A DNA stretch of 6,605 bases from Chitinophagaceae bacterium. Its GTDB lineage: Bacteria; Bacteroidota; Bacteroidia; Chitinophagales; Chitinophagaceae. The notes under the pieces are model-generated. The model did no database searches. It was given only the letters and a program-made list of their open reading frames with translations, and had not been told where the DNA came from. Both the position numbers and the translations under genes were made by a program. Shown one piece after another: positions 1 through 6,605 of the stretch. The first letter of the stretch is position 1. Each line of letters starts with the position of its first letter. The stretch is taken from NCBI GenBank assembly GCA_023251335.1, contig JAHEZA010000146.1, positions 1 to 6,605 of the forward strand, written 5' to 3'.

Positions 1-1
1 A

Positions 2-202
2 CGACTAAAAAACTCGGACCTGAAAGTTATATACAAGCCTTACAGTGCAGATGATGCACGGGCATTGGTTCAAAACAGGATTGGGAGCAAGGTGAAAGCA
101 GAAAAAGAATTGGGATTTGTGTATAAGTACAATTTGGACGAAGGGTTACAAAAATTGATCGACTGGCGAATTGCAACCGGATTAGATAAACGAAAAGCGT
201 AA
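2..202 (+). CDS. NAD-dependent sugar-nucleotide epimerase/dehydratase, C-terminal fragment (cut by window edge)
   Basis: The frame is open from base 2 to a TAA at 200-202 and gives 66 residues; the start lies outside the window. The segment contains VQNRIGSKVKAEKELGF followed by YNLDEGLQKLIDWR. This matches the C-terminal end of extended SDR sugar-nucleotide enzymes (UDP-glucose 4-epimerase, UDP-GlcNAc(A) epimerase and dehydratase types), where a conserved 'D..KA...LG(W/F).....L.EGL..L..W' stretch closes the substrate-binding domain. The Rossmann motif and the YxxxK catalytic pair would be upstream, so the exact reaction cannot be told. It lies 78 nt before the AsnB-like gene on the same strand, which fits a nucleotide-sugar-making step of the same pathway. 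The family call is fairly safe; the substrate is unknown. Confidence 0.8.
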   Translation, partial: RLKNSDLKVIYKPYSADDARALVQNRIGSKVKAEKELGFVYKYNLDEGLQKLIDWRIATGLDKRKA

Positions 203-280
203 ATATAAATATTGCACATCCCCTAAAATTTTCTATTTAAAATGGAGAATTATATTCATTCAAAAAACCGGTACTGAATA

Positions 281-2176
281 ATGTGCGGAATAACAGGAAT
301 ATTTAATTTTAATCAGCAACCTGTAGCATATCAAACTATTAAAGCTATGACAGACGCCATGACTCACCGGGGTCCTGATGGCGAAGGTACTTTTATAGAG
401 GAATATGTCGGCCTTGGCCATCGTCGTTTGGCAATATTGGACGTGTCGTCTAAAGGAGCACAGCCCATGGTATCTCATAATGGGAATTGGGTAATAGTTT
501 TTAATGGATGCGTATATAATTTTAAATTGTTGAAATTAGAATTGCAGTCTAAAGGACACGAATTTGTATCTACAAGTGATACCGAGGTAATTGCCGAAGG
601 ACTTGCAGAATATGGGCCTTCTTTTCTTGAAAGGATGGATGGGATGTTTGCCATTGGCGCATGGCATAAACCTTCTAAAACACTTTGGCTCAGCAGGGAT
701 CGCTTTGGAGTAAAACCTTTATATTATTGGCAAAACGGGGCAACGTTTTTATTCTCTTCAGAAATAAAGGCATTTATGCAACATCCTGCTTTTAAAGTTG
801 AAGTAAATATTGATGCACTCAACGAATATTTCAGTTTTCAGAATGTCTTTTCATACCAAACTCTGTTTAAGGGAGTAACTATGCTTCCCCCTGCAAATAC
901 CATTAAGATAAATTTAGAAACCGGGGTCAACTTTAAACACCATTCCTGGTGGGATCATGATTTTACCCAACCGGATAATACCATGACTGCGGAAGACGCG
1001 AAAGCAGAAACTAACCGGCTTTTATCTAAAGCGGTAGCTAAACAAATGGTGGCGGATGTTCCCATAGGGAGTTATTTAAGTGGTGGAATGGATAGCGGTT
1101 CGTTAAGCGTATTGGCAAGCAGGCAAGTTGATCGGCTTTACACATTTACCGCTGGGTTTGAGATGAGTGAAGTGCAAGGTAATGAAACAGGCTTTGATGA
1201 AAGATTAGATGCGGAGCTCACTGCTAATTTTATTAAATCCGAGCATTATGAACAAGTGTTGAATGCCGGCGACATACGCTGGAGTTTACCGCGTGTGGTT
1301 TGGCACATAGAAGATCTAAGGGTGGGAATGAGTTATCCTAATTACTACATTAGCCGACTTGCGAGCAAATTTGTAAAAGTGTGTTTGCAAGGTACCGGCG
1401 GCGATGAATTATATGGAGGATACCCCTGGCGCTATTACAGAGTTTTTAAATCTCTTGGTAAGAATGAATTTTTTGAAAATTATTATCGCTTTTGGCAGAG
1501 GTTAGTTACAGATGAAAATAAAATAAATCTTTTTCGATCCGAAGTGTATAAAAAAATGGAAATCGAACAGCCCCGCAAAGTTTTTGAAAGGGTATTCGCT
1601 TTTAATAAAAATTTAAAATACGATACTCCGGAGGAACATATTCAGAATAGCCTGTATTTTGAAATGAAAACTTTCCTTCCAGGCCTTTTATTGGTTGGTG
1701 ATAAACTTTCAATGGCAAATGGATTAGAAGAAAGATTTCCTTTTTTAGATAATGAATTGGTAGCCTTTGCTCAAAAAATACCCGTAAAATATAAGCTTGC
1801 CAACCTCGAAAACATGAAGCGTATTGATGAAAACATTGTAGGTAATAAAAAGGGAATTTTTCAGCAATACAACGATGGCAAAAATGTATTGAGAGAAGCG
1901 ATGAGTGACATTTTACCGGACAGGATAATCAACAGAAAAAAACAAGGATTTAGTGCGCCGGACGAAAGTTGGTATCGAGGGGAGAATGCTCAATATGTAA
2001 AGGATTTGTTGCTTGGAAGAGATATAGTTAGCGCTCAGTTTATTAACCAGGATTACGTAAGGCAGATAATAGATGAACATTGCAATAAACGTATTAATCA
2101 CCGGTTGTTACTTTGGAGTTTTATGTGCTTTGAATGGTGGTGCAGATTGTTTTTAAATAATGAAAAGATAAAATGA
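281..2176 (+). CDS. asnB: asparagine synthase (glutamine-hydrolysing) family amidotransferase
   Basis: The 631-residue length is normal for the AsnB family. The start is fixed by MCGITGIF: after Met removal, Cys2 becomes the N-terminal nucleophile of a class II glutaminase. The glutaminase domain (about 2-210) shows HRGPDGEG (29-36), HRRLAILD (47-54), FNGCVYN (74-80), SDTEV (99-103) and SRDRFGVKPLYY (138-149). The ATP-pyrophosphatase synthetase domain (about 235-610) shows the PP-loop SGGMDS (267-272), GTGGDELYGGY (371-381), KLSMANGLEERFPFLD (475-490) and RKKQGFSAP (552-560). The family takes ammonia from glutamine and transfers it to an adenylated carboxylate. In polysaccharide loci such proteins are usually thought to amidate uronic acids or related sugar acids, so aspartate may not be the substrate here. 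Odd points are Cys77 where classical AsnB has Glu (NGEIYN) and Thr-Gly in place of Glu-Ala in GEGADE. The stop overlaps the next start as ATGA (2173-2176), implying translational coupling. Confidence 0.93.
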   Translation: MCGITGIFNFNQQPVAYQTIKAMTDAMTHRGPDGEGTFIEEYVGLGHRRLAILDVSSKGAQPMVSHNGNWVIVFNGCVYNFKLLKLELQSKGHEFVSTSDTEVIAEGLAEYGPSFLERMDGMFAIGAWHKPSKTLWLSRDRFGVKPLYYWQNGATFLFSSEIKAFMQHPAFKVEVNIDALNEYFSFQNVFSYQTLFKGVTMLPPANTIKINLETGVNFKHHSWWDHDFTQPDNTMTAEDAKAETNRLLSKAVAKQMVADVPIGSYLSGGMDSGSLSVLASRQVDRLYTFTAGFEMSEVQGNETGFDERLDAELTANFIKSEHYEQVLNAGDIRWSLPRVVWHIEDLRVGMSYPNYYISRLASKFVKVCLQGTGGDELYGGYPWRYYRVFKSLGKNEFFENYYRFWQRLVTDENKINLFRSEVYKKMEIEQPRKVFERVFAFNKNLKYDTPEEHIQNSLYFEMKTFLPGLLLVGDKLSMANGLEERFPFLDNELVAFAQKIPVKYKLANLENMKRIDENIVGNKKGIFQQYNDGKNVLREAMSDILPDRIINRKKQGFSAPDESWYRGENAQYVKDLLLGRDIVSAQFINQDYVRQIIDEHCNKRINHRLLLWSFMCFEWWCRLFLNNEKIK

Positions 2177-3021
2177 GAAAGATATTATTGACGGGAGCGG
2201 GCGGTTTAGTTGGTAGACATTTGTTGCCATTGCTAAACGAAGAACATGAAGTCTATACTATTTCCAGAAAAAATATCGGCAACAATAATCTTAGCATTGA
2301 CTTTAGTAAAGAATGGGATACACAATTATTGCCAAAGAATCTGGATACTATTATCCATCTTGCTCAGAGTGAAAATTTCAGAGATTTCCCGGGCAAGGCA
2401 ATTGAGGTTTTTAATGTAAACACCAACAGCACTCTAAAGCTGATCGATTTTGCCTGTAGGGCTGATCTAAAAACTTTTGTTTTTGCATCTTCTGCAGGGA
2501 TATATGGAAATTAGGATTTTGAATTTGATGAATCCATGGATATTGTTTACGAAAGCGAAATGGGTTTTTATCTTGCTACAAAACAGTGCAGTGAAATTAT
2601 TTTGGACAACTATTCTTCACTTTTACAGATAATACAACTAAGATTATTTTTTGTTTATGGCAAGGGGCAAAGAAAGGACATGTTAATTCCAAGATTAATA
2701 GACAATGTTCGGAGCGGAGTACCACTTCACTTACAAGGCGCTTCAGGAATCACCATTAATCCTACTCATGTAAGTGATGCAGTCAACGCCATTAAGGCAT
2801 CTTTAAATCTAAGTGGTAGCCATAAAATTAATATTGCAGGTCCTGAATCTTTGACAATGAAAGAAATGGGAAATATAATTGGAAGGCTTATTCATAAACA
2901 ACCACAATTTATTGTGGAAGAAAAGGAAGCTAAAAATTTAATAGGAAGTACATCCGCTATGAGTAAAATGCTTGTAAAACCCATAACTAAATTTAAAGAT
3001 GGTATTAAGGATTTAATTTAA
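2173..3021 (+). pseudogene. SDR-family NAD-dependent epimerase/dehydratase or reductase, interrupted by an in-frame TAG
   Basis: One reading frame runs from ATG 2173 to TAA 3019-3021 (282 positions), broken only by TAG at 2512-2514 (codon 114). The part before the stop has the dinucleotide-binding motif TGAGGLVG (7-14), DTIIHLAQS (58-66) and the strand-end motif ASSAGIYGN (105-113). The part after it has the catalytic YLATK, a YxxxK pair (133-137), then RLFFVYGKGQRKDMLIPRLI and the substrate-domain stretch around NPTHVSDAVNAI. Both halves are needed for a working enzyme: the first makes NAD(P) binding, the second holds the catalytic Tyr and Lys. Family members oxidise, reduce, epimerise or dehydrate nucleotide sugars. 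A Gln (CAG) or Tyr codon would restore the gene with one base change. No other stop or frameshift is seen, so the lesion is recent, a sequencing error, or suppressed. An ATG at 2536 could start the C-terminal piece, but that product would lack the cofactor domain. It starts within the stop of the AsnB-like gene. Confidence 0.87.
2512..2514 (+). other. in-frame amber codon splitting the SDR gene
   Basis: TAG lies in the same frame as ATG 2173 and as the downstream segment starting at 2515, so the two halves are joined without a frameshift. It directly follows the codons for GIYGN and precedes DFEFDES, a position where SDR proteins usually carry a loop between the Ser-containing strand and the YxxxK helix. 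There is no homopolymer tract here that would suggest slippage. Confidence 0.95.
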
Positions 3022-3030
3022 ATTATAAAA

Positions 3031-3909
3031 ATGGCAGACAATAATACAATAAAAAGTTTTAGCGACAAATGGCACAAGAATACTGCATTGGCTTTTGAAA
3101 ATACTCTTAATCCCGATTCCGAAACTTTTAAATGGATCACGGGGAGGAACGGATTTAAAGATGAAAATGAATTAAGGAAATTCCTGAATTCCAAAAAAAG
3201 AATTCTGGATGCCGGATGCGGCAACGGCAGGGTAACGGCTTTGTTAAGAACCTACTCAGATCCCAAGACAACGGAAATTGTTGGAATTGATCTTGCTGCT
3301 GCTGACGTTGCCGAAAAAAATCTGTCAGACTACAAAAATGTAAGATTTTATAAAAAGAATTTATTGGACAGCCTTACTTCCTTAGGCAAATTTGATTTTA
3401 TCTATTGCCAGGAAGTTTTGCATCATACCGGAGATGCAAAAAAAGGATTCAGTAATCTTGTAGAAATACTGGAGCCAGGAGGTGAAATTGCTATCTATGT
3501 CTACAAAAAGAAGGCACCTGCCAGAGAATTTGTTGACGATTTTGTGCGGGAAAAAATAGCAGGAATGGATTATGAAACTGCCATTAAACATTGCAGACAA
3601 ATTACGGAACTTGGCAAAGCGCTCACAGATCAGAATATAAAATTGAAAATACCTGAAGTCGACTTGCTTGAGATAAAAGGCGGCGAATACGATCTGCAAC
3701 GATTTATTTATCATTTTTTTGCCAAAATATTTTGGAATTATGAATACAGTTTTGAAGATAATGCAGTGATCAATTATGATTGGTACCATCCGCAGGATTG
3801 TACGCGCCATACTACTGAAGAAGTAAGAAAATGGTTTGTAGAAAACAGGCTGACTATTACACATGAGTGTGTAGACTATTATGGTATAACGGTAAAAGGT
3901 AAATTATAG
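3031..3909 (+). CDS. class I SAM-dependent methyltransferase
   Basis: The 292-residue protein has the Rossmann-like SAM-binding core: motif I ILDAGCGNGRV (58-68), the acidic end of strand 2 in VGIDLAA (Asp87, which would bind the ribose hydroxyls), FDFIYCQEVLHH (121-132, motif IV region) and LEPGGEIAIYVY (147-158). After the core comes YKKKAPAREFVDDFVRE (158-174), then a long C-terminal half with DWYHPQDCTRHTTEEV (250-265) and a terminal GITVKGK. These C-terminal features resemble methyltransferases that sit beside asparagine-synthase genes in polysaccharide loci, recognised from memory. The likely role is methylation of a sugar or sugar substituent in the cytoplasm; the acceptor atom cannot be told. 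It starts 9 nt after the interrupted SDR gene, with no ribosome-binding site visible in ATTATAAAA, so it is probably in the same operon and may feel any polar effect of the upstream amber codon. It ends with TAG. Confidence 0.88.
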   Translation: MADNNTIKSFSDKWHKNTALAFENTLNPDSETFKWITGRNGFKDENELRKFLNSKKRILDAGCGNGRVTALLRTYSDPKTTEIVGIDLAAADVAEKNLSDYKNVRFYKKNLLDSLTSLGKFDFIYCQEVLHHTGDAKKGFSNLVEILEPGGEIAIYVYKKKAPAREFVDDFVREKIAGMDYETAIKHCRQITELGKALTDQNIKLKIPEVDLLEIKGGEYDLQRFIYHFFAKIFWNYEYSFEDNAVINYDWYHPQDCTRHTTEEVRKWFVENRLTITHECVDYYGITVKGKL

Positions 3910-3985
3910 CTTATTCTTTACCCTGACTATTATAATTGCCTGCCAACATTTAAAATATTTAAGATGCAATTTGAAAAAAATTATC

Positions 3986-4010
3986 TTGACTATCCAAAAG
4001 ATATATTTAT
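3986..4010 (+). promoter_or_regulatory. possible weak promoter in the gap before the second methyltransferase gene
   Basis: The 116-nt gap 3910-4025 is the longest non-coding stretch in the window. It holds TTGACT at 3986-3991 and TATATTTA at 4002-4009. The latter differs by one base from the Bacteroidota -7 consensus TAnnTTTG, but the distance from the TTG to it (13 nt) is shorter than the usual 17-20 or so. AT-rich DNA gives such matches easily. I saw no hairpin with a T-run that would act as a terminator for the upstream gene, so transcription may simply read through. A four-codon ATG-to-TGA reading frame at 4018-4029 overlaps the downstream start and is probably chance. Confidence 0.2.
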
Positions 4011-4025
4011 CTAAACAATGAAATT

Positions 4026-4877
4026 ATGAATGATAGTTTAAACAATAACCGGAAACCAAAAAAGAGTGTTTCCGACAGCGGTAAGAATATACCTGTTGAA
4101 TGGTTTGTTTGCCCGGTAGAAAAAACCGGGTTGTCATTGGTAAATAATAAATTGCTGACACAAAACAATGATGTTTATGAAAAGAACACGAAGGGTAATT
4201 TCTGGAACTTTATTCCAAAAAACCTAAAAATATTTGATAACGAAAGATGGGCTTCCTGGGATATTTTACAGCAGAATGGTGTTACCACTTATGCAAACGA
4301 TGCCTCAAAGAACCTCGGAGTGGGGCCGCGAAAAGATTTTTTGGATTTTGCAGAATTTTGCAACTTCTATGATTTGGTTCTTGACATTGGTGTGGGACCT
4401 CAAAGATGCCCCACGCATATTGAATATAACAAAAAAGAAGATGTCTTTTTTATAGGCATTGATCCACTAAAAGGTGACCAGCCCAGAGACTTTGCTTTTG
4501 TAGAAGCCCTTGGCGAATACCTGCCATTCAAGAATAACCTATTTGACCAGGTATTATTTGTTACCTCTTTAGATCATTTTATAGACCCGGTAGTTGCCCT
4601 AAAAGAAGCTAAAAGAGTAATGAAAAAAAACGGAGAAATTTGTGTATGGTTAGGAGAAAAAGATAAAAATGCCCCAAAACCGACAGTAAGCCCGGAATGG
4701 TACCAAAAACTGGCGATACCGCCGGGCGCAGAAGACCCTTTTCATTTCAAACGCTTTTCAACCGAAGAATTCAAAAGTTATTTGACATTGGCCGAATTGA
4801 CAATTAAAGAAAGTAAAATTATAGAAGTAGATAAGTGGAGAAAAAATTGTTTTTATAAGTTAATAATTCGACGATGA
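4026..4877 (+). CDS. SAM-dependent methyltransferase with Trm112-like N-terminal segment
   Basis: The 283-residue protein starts with a polar, Asn/Lys-rich leader (about 1-22). A Trm112-like segment follows: WFVCPVEKTGLSL, then NNKLLTQNNDVYE and WNFIPKN (26-66). Such segments normally carry a CPxC zinc-binding pair, but only Cys29 remains here, so zinc binding is unlikely. The methyltransferase core follows: VLDIGVGPQRCP (118-129, a motif I variant), FIGIDPLKG (142-150, acidic Asp146), FVEALGEYLPFKNNLFDQV (158-176), SLDHFIDPVVALKEAKRVMK (181-200) and GEICVWLG (203-210). This layout matches the Methyltransf_11 type, as in UbiE-like and sugar or lipid methyltransferases. It bears little resemblance to the first methyltransferase outside the core fold, so it is not a tandem duplicate. 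Its stop overlaps the glycosyltransferase start as ATGA (4874-4877), tying it to glycan assembly. The acceptor is unknown. Confidence 0.82.
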   Translation: MNDSLNNNRKPKKSVSDSGKNIPVEWFVCPVEKTGLSLVNNKLLTQNNDVYEKNTKGNFWNFIPKNLKIFDNERWASWDILQQNGVTTYANDASKNLGVGPRKDFLDFAEFCNFYDLVLDIGVGPQRCPTHIEYNKKEDVFFIGIDPLKGDQPRDFAFVEALGEYLPFKNNLFDQVLFVTSLDHFIDPVVALKEAKRVMKKNGEICVWLGEKDKNAPKPTVSPEWYQKLAIPPGAEDPFHFKRFSTEEFKSYLTLAELTIKESKIIEVDKWRKNCFYKLIIRR

Positions 4878-5953
4878 ATATATTGATATTGCCGCAAAAT
4901 ATGGCGTCAATGCCATCCTTGACAGCGGAAGCGTTGAATAAGATTGACGGCGTAAATGCAAAATGTCTAACGATTAGTCTGAGTAAATACCAATCTTTAG
5001 GAACAGATACAATTTATTTACCGATTTCGGATTCAAAGCGTGCTCCTTTCAAATGGCTTTGGAATAAGATTACTTTTAAAAAAAGCAAGTTGTTTGAGTT
5101 ATTGCAATGGGCCGATGTTTTACATTATCATTGGGACTCGGCTTTTTCTGATGGCAGAGATTTAAAATGGGCGGCTAAATCGGGTAAGCCAATTTTTATC
5201 GAATGGGTGGGCTCCGAAATAAGAATACCTGAAATATGCAAAAAGGTAAATCCATATTATCGTAAAGCATTCGAAGATGGATATGAATATAAATCTTTTG
5301 AGAGTGAGAAGACTTCGATTAAGAATCAAAGCAAGTTTCAAAAAGTAAATGCTATTCCATTAATTATTCCTGAAATGAATTTGTATATTCAGAAGCAAAT
5401 GTTTCCATTATCCTATCCATCTCAGTTGAGAATTAATCTGAAAGAATACAAAACTGCATTTCCCAATATAAATAATGACAAGCCTTTAATAATTCATTCA
5501 CCGTCCGCAAAAATGGCCAAGGGAAGTAATTTTATTATTCCGGTTATAAAAGAACTGGAAAAAGAATATGATTTCAAATTTTTGTTATTGCATGATATGA
5601 ATAGAGAAGAAGTATTAAGTATCATGCAAGAAGCAGATATTTTTATAGATCAAATAATTCTTGGCAGCTACGGTATGGCCGCAATGGAAGCAATGGCTTT
5701 TGGTAAACCTGTAATGTGCTATATTATGCCTGAAGTGTTTGAAGGTGGGTTATCAAAGGAATGTCCTATCGTAAATACCAATCCTGATAATTTAAAAAAA
5801 CAACTGACAAAACTAATTACCAATGCTCAACTTAGATATGATATCGGTTTAAAAAGCAGGGCTTTTGCTGAAAAATTTCATGATATGGAAAAAATATCTT
5901 CACAGTTGTTAACAATTTATAAAACTGAATTGGCGAAAAAGCATCATGCTTAA
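4874..5953 (+). CDS. GT-B fold glycosyltransferase (group 1 / GT4-like)
   Basis: The 359-residue protein looks cytosolic or peripheral to the membrane, with no clear membrane segment. The N-terminal half has a Rossmann-like start MNILILPQNM and the strand ADVLHYHWD (80-88), typical of the acceptor domain in GT-B enzymes. The C-terminal donor domain holds PLIIHSPSAKMAKGSNF (204-220, with the basic Lys213 and Lys216 expected near the donor phosphates), FKFLLLHDMNREEV (234-247), EADIFIDQIILGSYG (253-267) and AAMEAMAFGKPVMCY (269-283). The family moves a sugar from a nucleotide donor to an acceptor, here most likely the lipid-linked repeat unit of a surface polysaccharide. The usual E-x7-E pair keeps only the second Glu (272); the first position is Gly264. 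It overlaps the preceding methyltransferase by 4 nt and the following flippase by 8 nt. Donor and acceptor sugars cannot be told from sequence. Confidence 0.83.
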   Translation: MNILILPQNMASMPSLTAEALNKIDGVNAKCLTISLSKYQSLGTDTIYLPISDSKRAPFKWLWNKITFKKSKLFELLQWADVLHYHWDSAFSDGRDLKWAAKSGKPIFIEWVGSEIRIPEICKKVNPYYRKAFEDGYEYKSFESEKTSIKNQSKFQKVNAIPLIIPEMNLYIQKQMFPLSYPSQLRINLKEYKTAFPNINNDKPLIIHSPSAKMAKGSNFIIPVIKELEKEYDFKFLLLHDMNREEVLSIMQEADIFIDQIILGSYGMAAMEAMAFGKPVMCYIMPEVFEGGLSKECPIVNTNPDNLKKQLTKLITNAQLRYDIGLKSRAFAEKFHDMEKISSQLLTIYKTELAKKHHA

Positions 5954-6605
5954 GTACTTAAAACAATTAACCGGTGATTCTCTCATATATGGTATTTCAG
6001 GTATCATAAGTAAAATGATTGGTATTTTTCTAGTGCCAATATACACGAGATTATTTTTGCCAAAAGACTATGGGATTATTAATCTGTTAAATACCACTTT
6101 CATTTTATTGAGTCTTCTCATCGTTTGTGCTTTAGATAGTTCCGCTGCAAGATGGTTCTTCGATTCGACCGACGAGTCAGATCATAAAAAAACTTTTGGC
6201 GCCTACATATGGTTCCAGTTTTTTCTTGCCACTATAGTTGCAGGAATTATCATCGGGTTTAGCCCTCAATTAAGTCAAGCTTTTTTTAAAGAAAATGGAA
6301 AGCCGGTTTATTTTATCCTTCCGGCGCTTACTTTGATCACTAACATCTTACCTTTTGTATTAATTAATTGGTTTCGGCTGCATCGAAGACCGGTAGCCAC
6401 AGTGATATTTACTATTGCTCAAACCCTCACTTCGGTTAGTCTCACCGTTTTATTTGTGGTTTTTTTACACTGGCAAATAACAGGTGTGTTTGCAGCGCTT
6501 GCTATTAGTTCGGCGCTTTTTAGCTTTGTGGCCTCTATAATTTTACGAGGCTGGCTCAATTTTAAATATTTTTCTAAACAGCGACTGAAAGTGATGCTTA
6601 ATTTC
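5946..6605 (+). CDS. wzx: polysaccharide flippase, Wzx-like (MOP superfamily), N-terminal part
   Basis: The frame is open from ATG 5946 to the right edge with no stop, giving 220 residues of a protein usually 400-500 long. It opens with MLKYLKQLTGDSLIYGISGI, then VPIYTRLFLPKDYGIINLL (30-48). This P-x-x-TR-x-x-x-P-x-x-YG signature is common near the start of Wzx/RfbX-type oligosaccharide exporters. About six hydrophobic segments can be seen, near residues 11-33, 42-64, 85-106, 121-142, 150-174 and 178-200, with a charged loop at 69-83 between the second and third. The family flips undecaprenyl-linked repeat units from the cytoplasmic to the periplasmic side of the inner membrane. The start overlaps the end of the glycosyltransferase gene by 8 nt in another frame. 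A more distant MOP transporter is the main alternative. Confidence 0.85.
   Translation, partial: MLKYLKQLTGDSLIYGISGIISKMIGIFLVPIYTRLFLPKDYGIINLLNTTFILLSLLIVCALDSSAARWFFDSTDESDHKKTFGAYIWFQFFLATIVAGIIIGFSPQLSQAFFKENGKPVYFILPALTLITNILPFVLINWFRLHRRPVATVIFTIAQTLTSVSLTVLFVVFLHWQITGVFAALAISSALFSFVASIILRGWLNFKYFSKQRLKVMLNF

Noticed and set aside
203..280. Possible promoter or regulatory element in the 78-nt gap before the AsnB-like gene.
   Set aside because: No TAnnTTTG element with a spaced upstream TTG and no hairpin was seen. The GGAG at 244-247 is about 33 nt from the start codon, too far to act as a ribosome-binding site.
2536..3021. An independent 161-residue gene starting at ATG 2536.
   Set aside because: It is in the same frame as the upstream SDR half and continues its fold. 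On its own it lacks the cofactor-binding domain and has no ribosome-binding site, so it is better read as the downstream part of one broken gene.
3382..3864. A 160-codon open frame on the minus strand.
   Set aside because: It lies wholly inside the first methyltransferase gene and is a shadow of it. Its translation has no recognisable domain and an odd composition rich in Phe, Ile and Cys.
3910..4014. The frame stays open for 34 codons after the TAG that ends the first methyltransferase, hinting at TAG readthrough like that possible in the SDR gene.
   Set aside because: The methyltransferase already reaches a natural family end (GITVKGKL). The extension has no recognisable motif, and an open stretch of this length is not rare by chance.
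4112..4130. Inverted repeat CCCGGT - 7 nt - ACCGGG, a possible hairpin or terminator.
   Set aside because: It lies inside the coding region of the second methyltransferase, has only 6-bp arms and is not followed by a T-run on the + strand.
4234..4455. A 73-codon + strand frame inside the second methyltransferase gene.
   Set aside because: It is an overlapping frame in a well-supported gene, with no recognisable domain.

Overview
This window is a stretch of a surface-polysaccharide (O-antigen or capsule type) biosynthesis locus, with every gene on the + strand. The DNA is AT-rich and none of the genes has a convincing Shine-Dalgarno sequence before its start. Together with the character of the proteins, this suggests a member of the Bacteroidota. 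That assignment is an inference from style, not from a marker gene.

Layout: (1) 2-202, the last 66 residues of a sugar-nucleotide epimerase/dehydratase of the extended SDR type, cut by the left edge. (2) 281-2176, a complete glutamine-dependent asparagine-synthase-family amidotransferase (AsnB-like, 631 aa). (3) 2173-3021, a second SDR-type NAD-dependent epimerase/dehydratase or reductase, overlapping the previous gene by ATGA and interrupted by one in-frame amber codon at 2512-2514. (4) 3031-3909, a class I SAM-dependent methyltransferase. (5) A 116-nt gap. (6) 4026-4877, a second, unrelated-looking SAM-dependent methyltransferase with a Trm112-like N-terminal segment. (7) 4874-5953, a GT-B fold glycosyltransferase, again joined by ATGA. 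(8) 5946-6605, the N-terminal 220 residues of a Wzx-like polysaccharide flippase, overlapping the glycosyltransferase by 8 nt and cut by the right edge.

Taken together: the SDR enzymes would make or modify a nucleotide sugar. The AsnB-like enzyme probably amidates a carboxylate on a sugar or sugar substituent rather than making bulk asparagine. The methyltransferases would decorate the glycan or a precursor, the glycosyltransferase adds a sugar to the lipid-linked repeat unit, and the flippase moves that unit across the inner membrane. The tight overlaps imply two translationally coupled blocks (asnB to the first methyltransferase, and the second methyltransferase to the flippase) that may or may not share one transcript.

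The most notable points are the single nonsense codon in an otherwise intact SDR gene and a Glu-to-Cys change in the glutamine-binding motif of the AsnB-like protein. I saw no RNA genes, CRISPR arrays, insertion sequences or clear terminators, and nothing that looks like a wholly new system.
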